DNA of 64,000 bases from Rubripirellula lacrimiformis (GCF_007741535.1 NZ_CP036525.1:1736001-1800000); one strand, 5' to 3'. Positions 19,293-28,116 are shown, counted from the stretch's first letter. A program made the numbers and translations. The notes: generated by a model not told the origin, from the sequence alone.

Positions 19293-19499
19293 CAGCCGCG
19301 TGCGCGTTAGAGAACGTCCGGCTTGCAACAGCCTCGGAGAGGCGAAAGCATCATGCCGGTGGCCTCGGCCACCGGATTTGGCATCCCCCGAGAAGATCAA
19401 GATTGCATCCGTCATCGCTAACCGTGGGGCCCGCCCCACGGCAAAGAGCTGCCGCCGCTACGCGGCTAAGCTGAACGCTCTCTAACGCGCACGCGGCTG
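19293..19499. mobile_element. MITE-like element, 207 bp with about 35-bp terminal inverted repeats
   Basis: The left end begins CAGCCGCGTGCGCGTTAGAG and the right end is its inverted copy (ending GCGCACGCGGCTG). The match continues inwards with a few mismatches for about 35 bp. Inside are two further perfect palindromes: CCGGTGGCCTCGGCCACCGG at 19356-19375 and CCGTGGGGCCCGCCCCACGG at 19422-19441. It encodes nothing recognisable and carries the GGCAAAGAGCTG motif shared with the element at 10407-10600. It looks like a non-autonomous element moved by a transposase elsewhere. Target-site duplication is not evident. Confidence 0.8.
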
Positions 19500-19576
19500 A
19501 TCGCGGCGAATGCCTCTCTTAACTATCAAGTAGACGGCATTGGCCTGCCCGCCAGCGGGGGCCATGATCGCGGCCG

Positions 19577-20566
19577 TTACTTTTTCGTCGCGTAGCCTTG
19601 GGGATGGCTTTGGTGCCATCTCCAAGCGGTGTCGATGATCGATTTGACGTCCGTGTATCGGGCTTCCCATCCCAGCAGTTCTTTGGCCAGACGTGCATCG
19701 GCAACCAGTTCGGGTGGATCGCCCGCACGCCGCTGGCCCATCACTTCGGGAATCGCGTGACCGGTGACTTCGCGGCAGGCGTCGATGATTTCACGAACGC
19801 TGGTGCCCCGTCCGGTGCCCAGATTCACGCATAGGCCTTTGCCGGGTTCCAGTTTTTCCATCGCCTTCAGGTGAGCTTCGCCCAGGTCGTCGATGTGGAT
19901 GTAGTCGCGGATGCAGGTCCCGTCCGGGGTGGGGTAGTCATCGCCGAACACGGTGATTTTTTCGCGTTGTCCAAGCGCGACTTGCAACACGATCGGGATC
20001 AGGTGCGATTCAGGATCATGGTCCTCGCCGATCGTCGCGTCGGGACGGGCACCGGCGGCGTTGAAGTAACGCAGTGCCGCATACGCAAACCCGTAGGCCG
20101 CCGCGTAGTCCGCTAGCGCCTGTTCGATGACCAGTTTCGTGAACCCGTAGGGATTGATCGGTTGTTGAGGTGTGGTTTCGGGGATCGGCACAATGTCGGG
20201 TTCGCCGTACGTCGCCGTGGTGCTGCTGAAGACGATCTTCTTGACGTCGGCTTCGCGCATCGCATCCAGCAATTCCAAGGCTGCGATGACATTGTTGCGG
20301 TAGTACAACGACGGGTCGTTGACCGATTCGTTGACCAACGCAAAGGCGGCGAAGTGCATCACGGCGTCGATCTTTTTCTCTCGCAGCGTCGAGACCACTT
20401 TTGCGCGGTCCGCCAGATCGCCCTGCACCAGCATCCCTGCGGGGACCGCCGCCGCATGCCCGCGTGACAGGTTGTCGTAGACCGTGACCGTGTGGCCGGC
20501 GTCGATCAACAGACGAACCGCGTGGGAACCGATATAGCCGGCGCCACCGACAACCAAAACATTCAT
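19577..20566 (-). CDS. galE: UDP-glucose 4-epimerase GalE
   Basis: The 329-residue extended short-chain dehydrogenase/reductase interconverts UDP-glucose and UDP-galactose. The NAD-binding GGAGYIGSH lies at residues 7-15, the catalytic Ser/Thr segment is VFSSTTATYGEP, and the YxxxK motif is YGFTK. RYFNAAGARPD and the TCIRDYIHIDDL segment are typical of GalE. The ATG at 20566 starts directly at the Rossmann fold. It may serve exopolysaccharide or lipopolysaccharide sugar supply along with ManA and the sugar-phosphate transferase further along. Confidence 0.94.
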   Translation of the reverse strand: MNVLVVGGAGYIGSHAVRLLIDAGHTVTVYDNLSRGHAAAVPAGMLVQGDLADRAKVVSTLREKKIDAVMHFAAFALVNESVNDPSLYYRNNVIAALELLDAMREADVKKIVFSSTTATYGEPDIVPIPETTPQQPINPYGFTKLVIEQALADYAAAYGFAYAALRYFNAAGARPDATIGEDHDPESHLIPIVLQVALGQREKITVFGDDYPTPDGTCIRDYIHIDDLGEAHLKAMEKLEPGKGLCVNLGTGRGTSVREIIDACREVTGHAIPEVMGQRRAGDPPELVADARLAKELLGWEARYTDVKSIIDTAWRWHQSHPQGYATKK

Positions 20567-20732
20567 GACAATACGACTGGTACGAGGATTCGGAAAAAGC
20601 GGAACCAAAAGCGACCGATTGGTGCTGGGGGGGCCGCGATGTCGAACAGGATAGATATTCGGGTAGGTTGCCGAAAGGCTGACCTGATTGCGACCGAAAC
20701 ACTCTACCAGTCTTCTCGATGGGACGGTTTCG

Positions 20733-21686
20733 ATGGCAAAGCGGACTACGAAACTTCAACAGTTAGCACAGACCGGTCCGACGCCGCGTGCTGGCCGAGC
20801 CACGGAGACGCTCTGTGCTGACTTTCTTAATTATTTGCGTGGTGAGTGTCACCTGGCGGCCAATTCGATCGATGCTTACGGCCGCGACATGCGACGATTC
20901 GTTACCTGGGTCGGAAAGCGACGACTCGGCGATTTGAAGGTTGGCGATCTGTCGTCGTACATGGGCGAACTGCGGACCTTCGACTTGGCGCCCGCCTCGG
21001 TCGCCCGAAACATTGTTGCGGTACGAACGTTCTTTAAGTTCTTGCAGCTCGAAGGGATCGTCCAGGACAATCCAGCCGAACTGATCACAACCCAGAAAAT
21101 GTGGCAGCGCATTCCCAGCGTGCTGACCATCCGCCAAGTCGACGCGTTCCTCCGCTCGCCCAAGAAGACGGACAAGTATTGGCAGCGAGATGTCGCGATG
21201 CTGGAAGTTCTGTACGCAACCGGATGCCGTGCATCGGAGGTCTGTACGTTGCGGGTGCGCGACCTGTCTTTGGCCGACCGTCATCTGCGGTGCGAAGGCA
21301 AAGGCGGCAAACAGCGGATGGTGCCGATCGGATCGGGAGCGATCAACGCGATCAACCGATACTGTGAAATGTTACGCGGTGAATTGGCGGCCAAGGTGCC
21401 GCATCCACCGGAGGAACTCTTCCTCTCGCGAAGCGGACGTGCACTCGATCGCGTCCAGCTTTGGCGGTTGGTCAAGATGTATGCGCAGCGCGTCGGAATC
21501 GATTCTAAGATCAGCCCTCACTCGCTGCGACACAGCTTCGCGACTCACCTTCTGGCCGGCGGTGCCGACCTTCGCCAAGTCCAAGAGATGTTGGGCCACG
21601 CCAGTATCCAGACCACTCAAATCTACACACACGTCGAGCATTCAAGATTGAAGAAGGTCCACCAGCAGTATCACCCGCGGGCATGA
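20733..21686 (+). CDS. xerD: Tyrosine recombinase XerD/XerC
   Basis: The 317-residue site-specific recombinase has the SAM-like core-binding N-terminal domain (FLNYLRGECHLAANSIDAYGRD) and a complete catalytic set: Arg in TGCRASEV, Lys in GKGGKQR, HSLRHSF (HxxR), LGHAS and the nucleophile Tyr in TQIYTHV. Length and motif spacing match chromosome-dimer-resolving Xer proteins rather than phage or integron integrases. It is a lone gene with no flanking attachment-site signature, consistent with a housekeeping Xer protein. XerC versus XerD cannot be told apart with certainty. A GGACTT-type hairpin lies 18 nt downstream. Confidence 0.88.
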   Translation: MAKRTTKLQQLAQTGPTPRAGRATETLCADFLNYLRGECHLAANSIDAYGRDMRRFVTWVGKRRLGDLKVGDLSSYMGELRTFDLAPASVARNIVAVRTFFKFLQLEGIVQDNPAELITTQKMWQRIPSVLTIRQVDAFLRSPKKTDKYWQRDVAMLEVLYATGCRASEVCTLRVRDLSLADRHLRCEGKGGKQRMVPIGSGAINAINRYCEMLRGELAAKVPHPPEELFLSRSGRALDRVQLWRLVKMYAQRVGIDSKISPHSLRHSFATHLLAGGADLRQVQEMLGHASIQTTQIYTHVEHSRLKKVHQQYHPRA

Positions 21687-21704
21687 AGATCGATCACCCG
21701 TCGT

Positions 21705-21722
21705 GGACTTCGCCAGAAGTCC
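21705..21722 (+). repeat. Perfect hairpin GGACTTCGCCAGAAGTCC after xerD
   Basis: A 6-bp perfect stem with the 6-nt loop CGCCAG, 18 nt after the xerD stop and preceded by CGTCGT. It is the best copy of a motif also found at 7400-7417. It lacks a T tract, so intrinsic termination is doubtful. Confidence 0.55.
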
Positions 21723-21776
21723 GTTTTGGGGATGAGGGCGAAGGGAATTCTGGTGAATCCCAATGCCTAGCGGGGG

Positions 21777-22445
21777 CTAATCGTTGCCGGTCCAATCGGG
21801 GTCGGCAATTTGACGGGTCATCGCAGCGAGTCGGCTTTGAGTGTCCAGCATGCGTTGCCAAGCGGATAGCTTCAATGCAACCTCTTGATTGGCCTCGTCG
21901 GTTCGCGCCGATTCGATCAATCGATGCAGACGCGATTGCAGGTAGTCCAGGATCTCGCAAAGCTGAGCCTTCTGGCCTGGCGATAGATCATCTGGGATCG
22001 CTGGCACCTCTTGGATCTGAATCACTTCGGCCGGGAACGGACTCTTCGATTCATGATTCAACTGGACAACGATCGAGCTTTCGGACGACGCCATTTCGCG
22101 ACTAAGCGTTGGGTTGTCGGTTCCCATGGCGGCCAGGCGAGCCGCGATTTGCGACTCCGATCCGACCAGCATCAAACTGCGTCCCACCGCGATCAGGTCC
22201 CCGTGCCTCAGGATCTTCAATTGGCACTCGGTGCCGTTGACCTTGGTCCCGTTGGTGCTGTCCAAATCGGTCAGCACCAAGCGGTCGTTGTCCCGTTGGA
22301 CTTTGAAGTGACAGCGACTGACCCGTTCGTCGTTCAGCTGGATATCGTTCCCTTCCTCGCGGCCCACGGTGAAGGGAGGTTCCAGCGTTTCGTAAACTTT
22401 GCCGCGGTCGGCGCCGTGGAGGATCTTGAGGGTTACGCCCGTCAT
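21777..22445 (-). CDS. FHA domain protein
   Basis: The 222-residue protein has an N-terminal forkhead-associated domain (residues about 5-95), a phosphothreonine-binding module. The conserved residues are present: GREEGNDIQL, VSRCHFKV, and LDSTNGTKVNG. The remaining 120 residues have no recognised domain; the last 60 are predicted helical (LCEILDYLQSRLHRLIESA). It is cytoplasmic and may read out the Ser/Thr kinases that abound in this genome, but no partner is adjacent. It lies downstream of, and on the same strand as, the RlmI-like methyltransferase with 108 nt between, so it may have its own promoter. Confidence 0.9.
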   Translation of the reverse strand: MTGVTLKILHGADRGKVYETLEPPFTVGREEGNDIQLNDERVSRCHFKVQRDNDRLVLTDLDSTNGTKVNGTECQLKILRHGDLIAVGRSLMLVGSESQIAARLAAMGTDNPTLSREMASSESSIVVQLNHESKSPFPAEVIQIQEVPAIPDDLSPGQKAQLCEILDYLQSRLHRLIESARTDEANQEVALKLSAWQRMLDTQSRLAAMTRQIADPDWTGND

Positions 22446-22553
22446 GGGGCACTCCAGAGCAGGATGAAGGTCAGGATGAGCGTCGTTGGATTTCGCCAGT
22501 ATAGACGCCCAAGAGTCGTCAGTCAGGTGTTTTTGCCGCTCGAGTGGGTACGT

Positions 22554-23795
22554 CTACCAAACTTGAGCGATCACGCATTTCAGGTAGTCGCTTTCGGGAC
22601 ACGAGATCGCGACAGGGTGATCCGGCGCCGGACCGCGATTTTCGAACATCACGATGTCGCGCCGTCTTCGTCGTCCGACGTCCAACAACATGTTCAAAAA
22701 GTCCGATCGGGATACTCGGCCGCTGCAACTGCAGGTGGCTAGGATACCGCCCGGTGGAAGGAGGTCGATTGCGGACGCGTTGAGCCGTCGGTAGGCTCGG
22801 ATTGCGTTGTCGACTTGGTGCCGTGATCCCGCAAACCGAGGTGGGTCCAAAATCACCGCGTCAAACTGATCCCCGCGTTCGCCCATGGCTTTCAGTTCGT
22901 CAAAGCAGTCTCCGTTCTGAAACTGGATGTTTTCGATTTGGTTTTTATCCGCTGCGACTTGTGCCGCATCGAGCGCCGCTTGGCTGCTGTCCAGGCCCAA
23001 AACGGACTTGGCACCGTGCTTGGCAGCCACCAGTCCAAAACCGCCGTGATAGCAGCACACATCTAAGACGCGTCGACCGGCCAGATAACCCGCAGTCGCC
23101 AAATGATTCAATCGTTGGTCCAGATAACCGCCCGTTTTTTGGCCGCTCCGCAGGTCAACGGCTAGGTCCAGGCCGTTTTGGCGATAGTTGACCGGTTCGT
23201 CGATTCCCGTTTCGTTGTGCCAGTGTTCGATCGCCTCGATGCCCTCGTGTTTTGCTGTTTTGGGATCGACCCGAACCATGATCGCCCGGCATCCCGATGG
23301 GGAATCAGCCAGTCGGGACTTCAGATGGTCCAGGATTTCGTCCTTCCAACGCAGCAACCCCCCCGCGGTGAATTGCACGCCAACGCAATCGGCATAGCGG
23401 TCGATGATGACGCCGCTTAGCAGATCGGATTCGCTGAAACACAAACGTTCGGCTTCGTCCGGCCCGGCGGGAGAGGAAAGTTGCCGACGGGCGATGGCCG
23501 CATCCAGCCGGGATCGCCACAGATCACCATCGATCTGGGTGGCTTGGTCATAGGCGTACAAGCGAACTCGCAGCCGGCTGGCCGGGTTGCACAGTCCGCG
23601 AGCCACCCAGTTGCCGTCGTGATCGAGCAGGTCGACAACTTGTCCACAGGCCAGATCGCGTCCTTCTTCGGCCAATGCGTGTGCGTGAACCCAGGGGTGA
23701 CGAGCCAGGAATGGGAACTGACGCGATGGTTTCAGGCGAAGAGGAATCGGTTCGGCGGAGTACGTCGGCGAAGCGGATAGGTCAGTGTCGGACAC
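22554..23795 (-). CDS. rlmI: RlmI-like 23S rRNA cytosine methyltransferase
   Basis: The 413-residue SAM-dependent methyltransferase resembles E. coli RlmI, which makes m5C1962 in 23S rRNA. Order: an N-terminal PUA-like RNA-binding domain (HPWVHAHALAEEG), a middle EEHD-type domain, then a Rossmann methyltransferase domain with GGYLDQR, VLDVCCYHGGFGL (SAM site), DAVILDPPRFAGS and the catalytic cysteine motif CSCSG. Length matches the family. The N-terminal 15 residues are not conserved-looking, so the true start may lie slightly downstream. It is divergent from fdxA. Confidence 0.88.
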   Translation of the reverse strand: MSDTDLSASPTYSAEPIPLRLKPSRQFPFLARHPWVHAHALAEEGRDLACGQVVDLLDHDGNWVARGLCNPASRLRVRLYAYDQATQIDGDLWRSRLDAAIARRQLSSPAGPDEAERLCFSESDLLSGVIIDRYADCVGVQFTAGGLLRWKDEILDHLKSRLADSPSGCRAIMVRVDPKTAKHEGIEAIEHWHNETGIDEPVNYRQNGLDLAVDLRSGQKTGGYLDQRLNHLATAGYLAGRRVLDVCCYHGGFGLVAAKHGAKSVLGLDSSQAALDAAQVAADKNQIENIQFQNGDCFDELKAMGERGDQFDAVILDPPRFAGSRHQVDNAIRAYRRLNASAIDLLPPGGILATCSCSGRVSRSDFLNMLLDVGRRRRRDIVMFENRGPAPDHPVAISCPESDYLKCVIAQVW

Positions 23796-24091
23796 GAAAA
23801 CGGGACCGTTGGGCGATGGATGGTGCGAACTTGGAAACGCGAGTCGGTGTCTACGATGACGGATTTCCCCTGTTTGAAGAATCCCCGTGGCGAATCTGTG
23901 GCGAAAAATAGACAGAATCGACGCACCATTTTCGCTTACCGGTGTCCCCCTGGGGCCACAAAACCTTTCCTAACCGTTAGAATTTATGATTGGTTGGCTT
24001 GCTTGCCGAAAACAGTTCAGTCGGCCGACCTACCAGACGATAAACCAATAAACCAACCGCTGATAAGAATCGCAGAGAAAGGTTCAAATTC

Positions 24092-24376
24092 ATGACTCAC
24101 GTCGTTGCTCAGCCCTGCTCGGGCTGCAAATACACCGATTGCGTGGTCGTTTGCCCCGTGGAATGTTTCTACGAAGGCGACCAAATGCTGTACATCCATC
24201 CGGAAGAATGCATCGACTGCGAAGCCTGCGTTCCCGAGTGCCCCGTCGAGGCGATTTTCCACGAAGATAACCTGCCTGACGAATGGAAGAGCTATCTGGA
24301 ATTGAATGCCACCAAGTCGGAATCCGGCGAATGCGAAGTCATCACCGAAAAGAAAGAGCCGTTGGTCGACGAGTGA
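24092..24376 (+). CDS. fdxA: 7Fe ferredoxin FdxA
   Basis: A 94-residue ferredoxin with one [3Fe-4S] and one [4Fe-4S] cluster. The N-terminal pattern CSGCKYTDCVVVCPVECF and the second pattern CIDCEACVPECPVEAI supply the ligands in the arrangement of Azotobacter-type seven-iron ferredoxins. The length is typical. It is a small cytosolic electron carrier that may feed the ferredoxin-type sulfite reductase in this window, although this is inferred. It is monocistronic, with its own strong terminator about 100 nt downstream. Confidence 0.94.
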   Translation: MTHVVAQPCSGCKYTDCVVVCPVECFYEGDQMLYIHPEECIDCEACVPECPVEAIFHEDNLPDEWKSYLELNATKSESGECEVITEKKEPLVDE

Positions 24377-24420
24377 TGTCCTAGGCATTCGGCGCGTGAA
24401 GCAGCCGGATTGCCGCCAAC

Positions 24421-24477
24421 GATCAGCTCAACACGATCAGCTCAACACGAAAAGCCCGACACGAAAAGCCCGACACG
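24421..24477. repeat. 14-nt tandem repeats ahead of the fdxA terminator
   Basis: Two copies of GATCAGCTCAACAC are followed by copies of GAAAAGCCCGACAC that lead straight into the terminator stem. The second unit is the left half-stem of the terminator, so the array supplies extra partial left arms. Confidence 0.75.
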
Positions 24478-24513
24478 AAAAGCCCGACGGTTCATCACCG
24501 CCGGGCTTTTTTT
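24478..24513 (+). terminator. Rho-independent terminator after fdxA
   Basis: The stem AAAGCCCGACGG / CCGCCGGGCTTT has one mismatch and a 7-nt loop and is followed by a T tract of seven. The A-rich left flank also makes it usable on the minus strand, where the HNH gene ends at 24570. Confidence 0.85.
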
Positions 24514-24569
24514 AGGGATCGATGGGATGCATCGGTTTCGAACCCGATCCGCGCTGTTCGGCGCCGATC

Positions 24570-25175
24570 TCAACAGGCCGCCGGCAGGAACGTTTTCCAG
24601 CATTCGTAGCGTGGGTCTTCGATCGATTCGACCAACAGCGGGTTGAAACGCGGTTTTGCCGGACGGGTTCGCAGGTTCATGTTCGCTTGCTTGGGCGTCC
24701 GACCTCCCTTGCGAGAGTTGCAGCGCAGGCAACAACAAACGATGTTTTCCCAGGTGGTGGGGCCACCGTGCGATCGTGGTACCACGTGATCCAGACTTAA
24801 CTTGTTCGTCGGTTCGTTGCGGCCACAGTACTGGCAGGTGTGGTTGTCGCGGGCAAAAAGGTTCTTGCGGTTGAAGCGAACCGTTTGCACCGGCAACTTG
24901 TCGAAACGGATCAACCGAACGATCCGCGGCACCTGAAGTTCGAACCCGACAGCTTGGATATAGTCCTCGCCCGGTTGCTTTTCCATCGACGTCATTTGGC
25001 TGACTTCGCACCAGCTTTCGAAGTCATAACTAAGATAGCTGCCATCATCTTGGTCGATCACCTCGGCGCATTGACGGTACAGCAGCGTAAACGCCCGTCG
25101 GACGTTGACCACTCGGACCGCCATGTAAAAACGGTTCAAGACGAGAACATTGGTATCGAGCACACTCTGTGACAT
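24570..25175 (-). CDS. HNH endonuclease family protein
   Basis: The 201-residue protein has a C-terminal HNH nuclease domain: CQYCG, LDHVVPRSHGG, TWENIV and CLRCNSRKGG give a complete beta-beta-alpha metal site with four zinc-type cysteines. The N-terminal 100 residues (starting SQSVLDTNVLVLNRFYMAVRVVNVRRAF) match the conserved extension of a widespread, chromosomal HNH family found in many planctomycetes and cyanobacteria. No neighbouring methyltransferase or phage gene suggests a restriction or mobile role, so it is likely a housekeeping DNA-processing nuclease of unknown purpose. Confidence 0.88.
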   Translation of the reverse strand: MSQSVLDTNVLVLNRFYMAVRVVNVRRAFTLLYRQCAEVIDQDDGSYLSYDFESWCEVSQMTSMEKQPGEDYIQAVGFELQVPRIVRLIRFDKLPVQTVRFNRKNLFARDNHTCQYCGRNEPTNKLSLDHVVPRSHGGPTTWENIVCCCLRCNSRKGGRTPKQANMNLRTRPAKPRFNPLLVESIEDPRYECWKTFLPAAC

Positions 25176-25517
25176 GGTTGCTTCGGTCCCTTGCGGTTTC
25201 TCGGGTTGCTGCGGTGAATCGTAAAGCGGAGGTTCTGAATGCTGGCGAAGGAAATCGGGCGAGATCGGTTTCGCCCATTCTACGGTCGACTACCGGATCA
25301 GTACAAAATATTGATGGATCGATGATTGCAGCGGATCGTGGCACCTGATTCGCTCAGTTCGACACCTCGGCACAGCCGCCAGGTTCGCTAGATTGCGGAA
25401 TCATCTCGGGCCACAGGCCGACAACACCTCCATCATGATTCGATCACATGTGACTGTAACACCCTCACGCACCATCTGCCGGTGCTTCACACAATGTTCA
25501 CCCCGTCTTGAAGGACC
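25176..25517. other. Divergent intergenic region, HNH gene / DUF456 gene
   Basis: This 342-nt region between two outward-facing genes should contain both promoters. No repeat, RNA gene or convincing short gene was seen. Confidence 0.4.
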
Positions 25518-26183
25518 ATGATGGATCTTGTTGCCAATGCCGCATTTTGGCTGATCGCCCAGACGGAATCGCCCGTTGCCGAGCCCCGTTGGTGGCAAAC
25601 GCCGCTGGAATGGATGGCTCAGATGGGCCAATGGCTGGGCCCGACGGGGACGTTTTTGCTGGCTTTTTTGCTGATTTTGATGTGTTTGATCGCATGGGGG
25701 GCCAATCTGATTTCGTTGCCTGGAAATTGGATCGCGGTCGCAATGTTGGCGGCCTACGCCTGGTTGGGGCCAGAATCCGGGCGGTCGGCGATCGGGTATC
25801 CCGCCGTTGCTGCGGCCTTTGTGTTGGCTCTATTGGGCGAAGTTTTTGAGTTTGCCGCCGGTGCGGTGGGGGCTCAAAAGGCCGGTGCCAGTCGGCGTTC
25901 CACGATTTTCGCGATGATCGGTTCGATGGTCGGCGCTATCGGTGGTGCGGTGGTCGGAATCCCGGTCCCGGTGATCGGTCCGATCTTGGCCGCGATTTTG
26001 TTCGGTGGTTTGGGGGCGACCGCCGGTGCGATGTACGGCGAGTGGACCGATGGCCGCAATTGGCGAGAAAGTTGGACGATCGGTCACGCGGCATTCTGGG
26101 GACGTACCTTCGGCACGCTGGGGAAATTCATGGCTGGCTTGGCGATCGTCGTCATCGCTGTGGCAGGCGTGCTGTTCAAATAG
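25518..26183 (+). CDS. DUF456 family membrane protein
   Basis: The 221-residue integral membrane protein matches the DUF456 pattern: a Gly/Ala-rich bundle with LLAFLLILMCLIAWGANLISLPGNW, LLGEVFEFAAGAVGAQKAGASRRS, and glycine-zipper-like helices near MIGSMVGAIGGAVVGIPVPVIGPILAAILFGG. About five membrane helices are predicted. The function of this family is unknown. Two adjacent ATG codons (25518 and 25521) could serve as start. It is followed by another membrane protein gene 118 nt downstream on the same strand. Confidence 0.8.
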   Translation: MMDLVANAAFWLIAQTESPVAEPRWWQTPLEWMAQMGQWLGPTGTFLLAFLLILMCLIAWGANLISLPGNWIAVAMLAAYAWLGPESGRSAIGYPAVAAAFVLALLGEVFEFAAGAVGAQKAGASRRSTIFAMIGSMVGAIGGAVVGIPVPVIGPILAAILFGGLGATAGAMYGEWTDGRNWRESWTIGHAAFWGRTFGTLGKFMAGLAIVVIAVAGVLFK

Positions 26184-26301
26184 ACTTCGATTTGCAAGCT
26201 AGCAATCCAACCGGACTTCTTCGGCATTGCGAAACGATTTGCGTTTCCCCTTCGGCGAAACCGATTGACTCGCACGCGATTGGTTTCTTACTGTCGTCGC
26301 G

Positions 26302-28116
26302 ATGACACCTAGTCGACGCACGACCGACCGTCGGCGGCGAGTCCTGTATTCGACTCACCAAGCCGACCAAACCAATTCGACGGCTGCCAGCCGCCGCCAG
26401 TTCGAACAGCTGCGCGAAGCGAGGCGGCCGACGGCAGCTTATGGTGCGCGGGTCCAGCGGCGGATCCGCGGTCGTTGGTTTTCACTGGTGCCGATCAAAC
26501 GGCGCACTTCGTTGATCGTGGCCGGTGCGATGTCAGCGGCGACCTTGTTGTTTTGTCTGCTTCACTATGCGGCCGTTGCGTGGCCGACGTTGGTCTATCA
26601 TCCCGAAGTGGCGCGGCCGTTTCGTTTGGACAGTCCGGACAGTTTCGGACGCTGGTACATGGTCGCGATGTTGACGGCATCGGCCGGCGTGTCGTTGATG
26701 ATCTACCAGCTTCGTCGCTACCGATTGGACGACTATTTGGGCCGATACCGGCTGTGGCGATTGGTGCTGATCGTGATGGTGTTGGCTAGCGTCAACGCAT
26801 TGGTCGGGCTGATTGATTGGACCGGTGCGCTATTGGATTTGACATTCGGAAAACGGGTCGCGCTATCCGGCGGCGACTGGTTGCGCGTGGTCGTCGGTCT
26901 CGGCGGCGCGGTGCTGGCACTTCGCGTGCTAGCCGACGTGCGACGATCGCGGTCGTCGTTGGTCGCCATGATCTTTGTGTGTGCTGTGTTGTTGTTGCCG
27001 CAAGCGGCTAGATGGAACGTGATGACCGTGGATTCGGTCGGCAAGTGGGTGTCCGTCACGTCGGCGCCTTTGGTGGCGACGACGGCGATCTTCATCGCGC
27101 TGGGCAGCTATCTACGGTTGCTGTACCGCGAGGTCCGAGAGATCGAGGACAGCATGACGCTGCGTGAACGTCTGGACCAATGGAAGTTGCGTGTCTTCAC
27201 GCGACCTGAATCCGACGACGTCGAAGAAGTCGACTCGGATGCCGAACCGGCGCTGACGCGAGCCGAGAAGCGACGCTTGGCGAAGGAAGCTGCCGCCGAA
27301 AAAGCGGCTCAGCGGGCTGAGCGAGACGCCGAACGTCAGGCTCAGCGCAAAGCAAAACGCGATGCGGAATCCGACGCCGTCCCAAGTGAATCCGATGGTG
27401 ATGATGCATCGGAACCACAGGAGCAAAAAGTCAAACGTGGCTGGTTCGCCGGACTGCGACGCAAACCCAAACCCGAATCCGCCGACTCTGATTCCGACGA
27501 ATCGGACGATGCCGATGCGGCAGACCAGTCGACCAACGACGCAGCGCCCACGCGAGTCAAGCGAGATGCGGCGGTCCAAAGAGAAGTGGCAGCCGAACAA
27601 GACGATGCGGCCGAGCTAGACGATGCTGATGAATCGAAACCCAAACGTCGCTGGTTTGGGCTGCGTGCCGCGAAGGGACCCGTGGACGAAACCCAAGACG
27701 ATGTCGATGCGGACACCAGCGAGACTAACGAAGTCAGTGACGATGATGCGGATGCCAAACCCGCCAAACGTCGTCGCTTTGGGCTGCGGCTGAAACCCAA
27801 GTCCGTCGCTGCCGACACTGATCCGGAAACCCCGTCGGCGGATACCGGCACCGAATCGGAATCCGAAGATGGCGAAGAAACGCCCAAACGTCGATCCGGT
27901 TTAGGCGGATGGTTTGGACGCAAAAAGGCAGCAGCCGAATCTGATGACGGAGCCGAAGGTGCCGATCCAGTCGACGAAGTCCAGAGCCGCTCGGATGCAA
28001 GTTCGGGTGACGACGAAGAATACATCGATCCCGATTCGATTGACTGGAACAGTTTGAACAAGTCCGAACGTCGCCGGCTGAAGAAACTGATCCGCCGCCA
28101 AGATCAAGCCGCCTAG
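26302..28116 (+). CDS. Membrane protein with long acidic/basic repeat tail
   Basis: A 604-residue protein not recognised as a named family. The first 65 residues are Arg-rich, then residues about 65-280 hold five to six membrane helices. The last half is a highly charged, probably disordered tail of Asp/Glu/Ser-rich stretches broken by four basic/aromatic boxes: KRGWFAGLRRKPK, KRRWFGLRAAK, KRRRFGLRLKPK and GLGGWFGRKK. A Lys/Ala/Glu-rich segment near residues 315-360 looks like coiled coil. The tail should be cytoplasmic and may bind an acidic partner or membrane lipids through the WFGLR boxes. A hairpin lies just after the stop. Confidence 0.75.
   Translation: MTPSRRTTDRRRRVLYSTHQADQTNSTAASRRQFEQLREARRPTAAYGARVQRRIRGRWFSLVPIKRRTSLIVAGAMSAATLLFCLLHYAAVAWPTLVYHPEVARPFRLDSPDSFGRWYMVAMLTASAGVSLMIYQLRRYRLDDYLGRYRLWRLVLIVMVLASVNALVGLIDWTGALLDLTFGKRVALSGGDWLRVVVGLGGAVLALRVLADVRRSRSSLVAMIFVCAVLLLPQAARWNVMTVDSVGKWVSVTSAPLVATTAIFIALGSYLRLLYREVREIEDSMTLRERLDQWKLRVFTRPESDDVEEVDSDAEPALTRAEKRRLAKEAAAEKAAQRAERDAERQAQRKAKRDAESDAVPSESDGDDASEPQEQKVKRGWFAGLRRKPKPESADSDSDESDDADAADQSTNDAAPTRVKRDAAVQREVAAEQDDAAELDDADESKPKRRWFGLRAAKGPVDETQDDVDADTSETNEVSDDDADAKPAKRRRFGLRLKPKSVAADTDPETPSADTGTESESEDGEETPKRRSGLGGWFGRKKAAAESDDGAEGADPVDEVQSRSDASSGDDEEYIDPDSIDWNSLNKSERRRLKKLIRRQDQAA

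Noticed and set aside
20733-21686. XerD gene as a mobile-element integrase
   Set aside because: Motif spacing and size are those of housekeeping Xer proteins and no attachment-site repeats or phage genes flank it.
24421-24490. Possible CRISPR-like short repeats
   Set aside because: Units are only 14 nt, directly adjacent without spacers, and part of a terminator stem; no cas genes are nearby.
27342-28061. Minus-strand 239-codon Ser-rich frame
   Set aside because: It mirrors the Asp/Glu/Ser-rich tail of the membrane protein on the plus strand; no domain or start signal.
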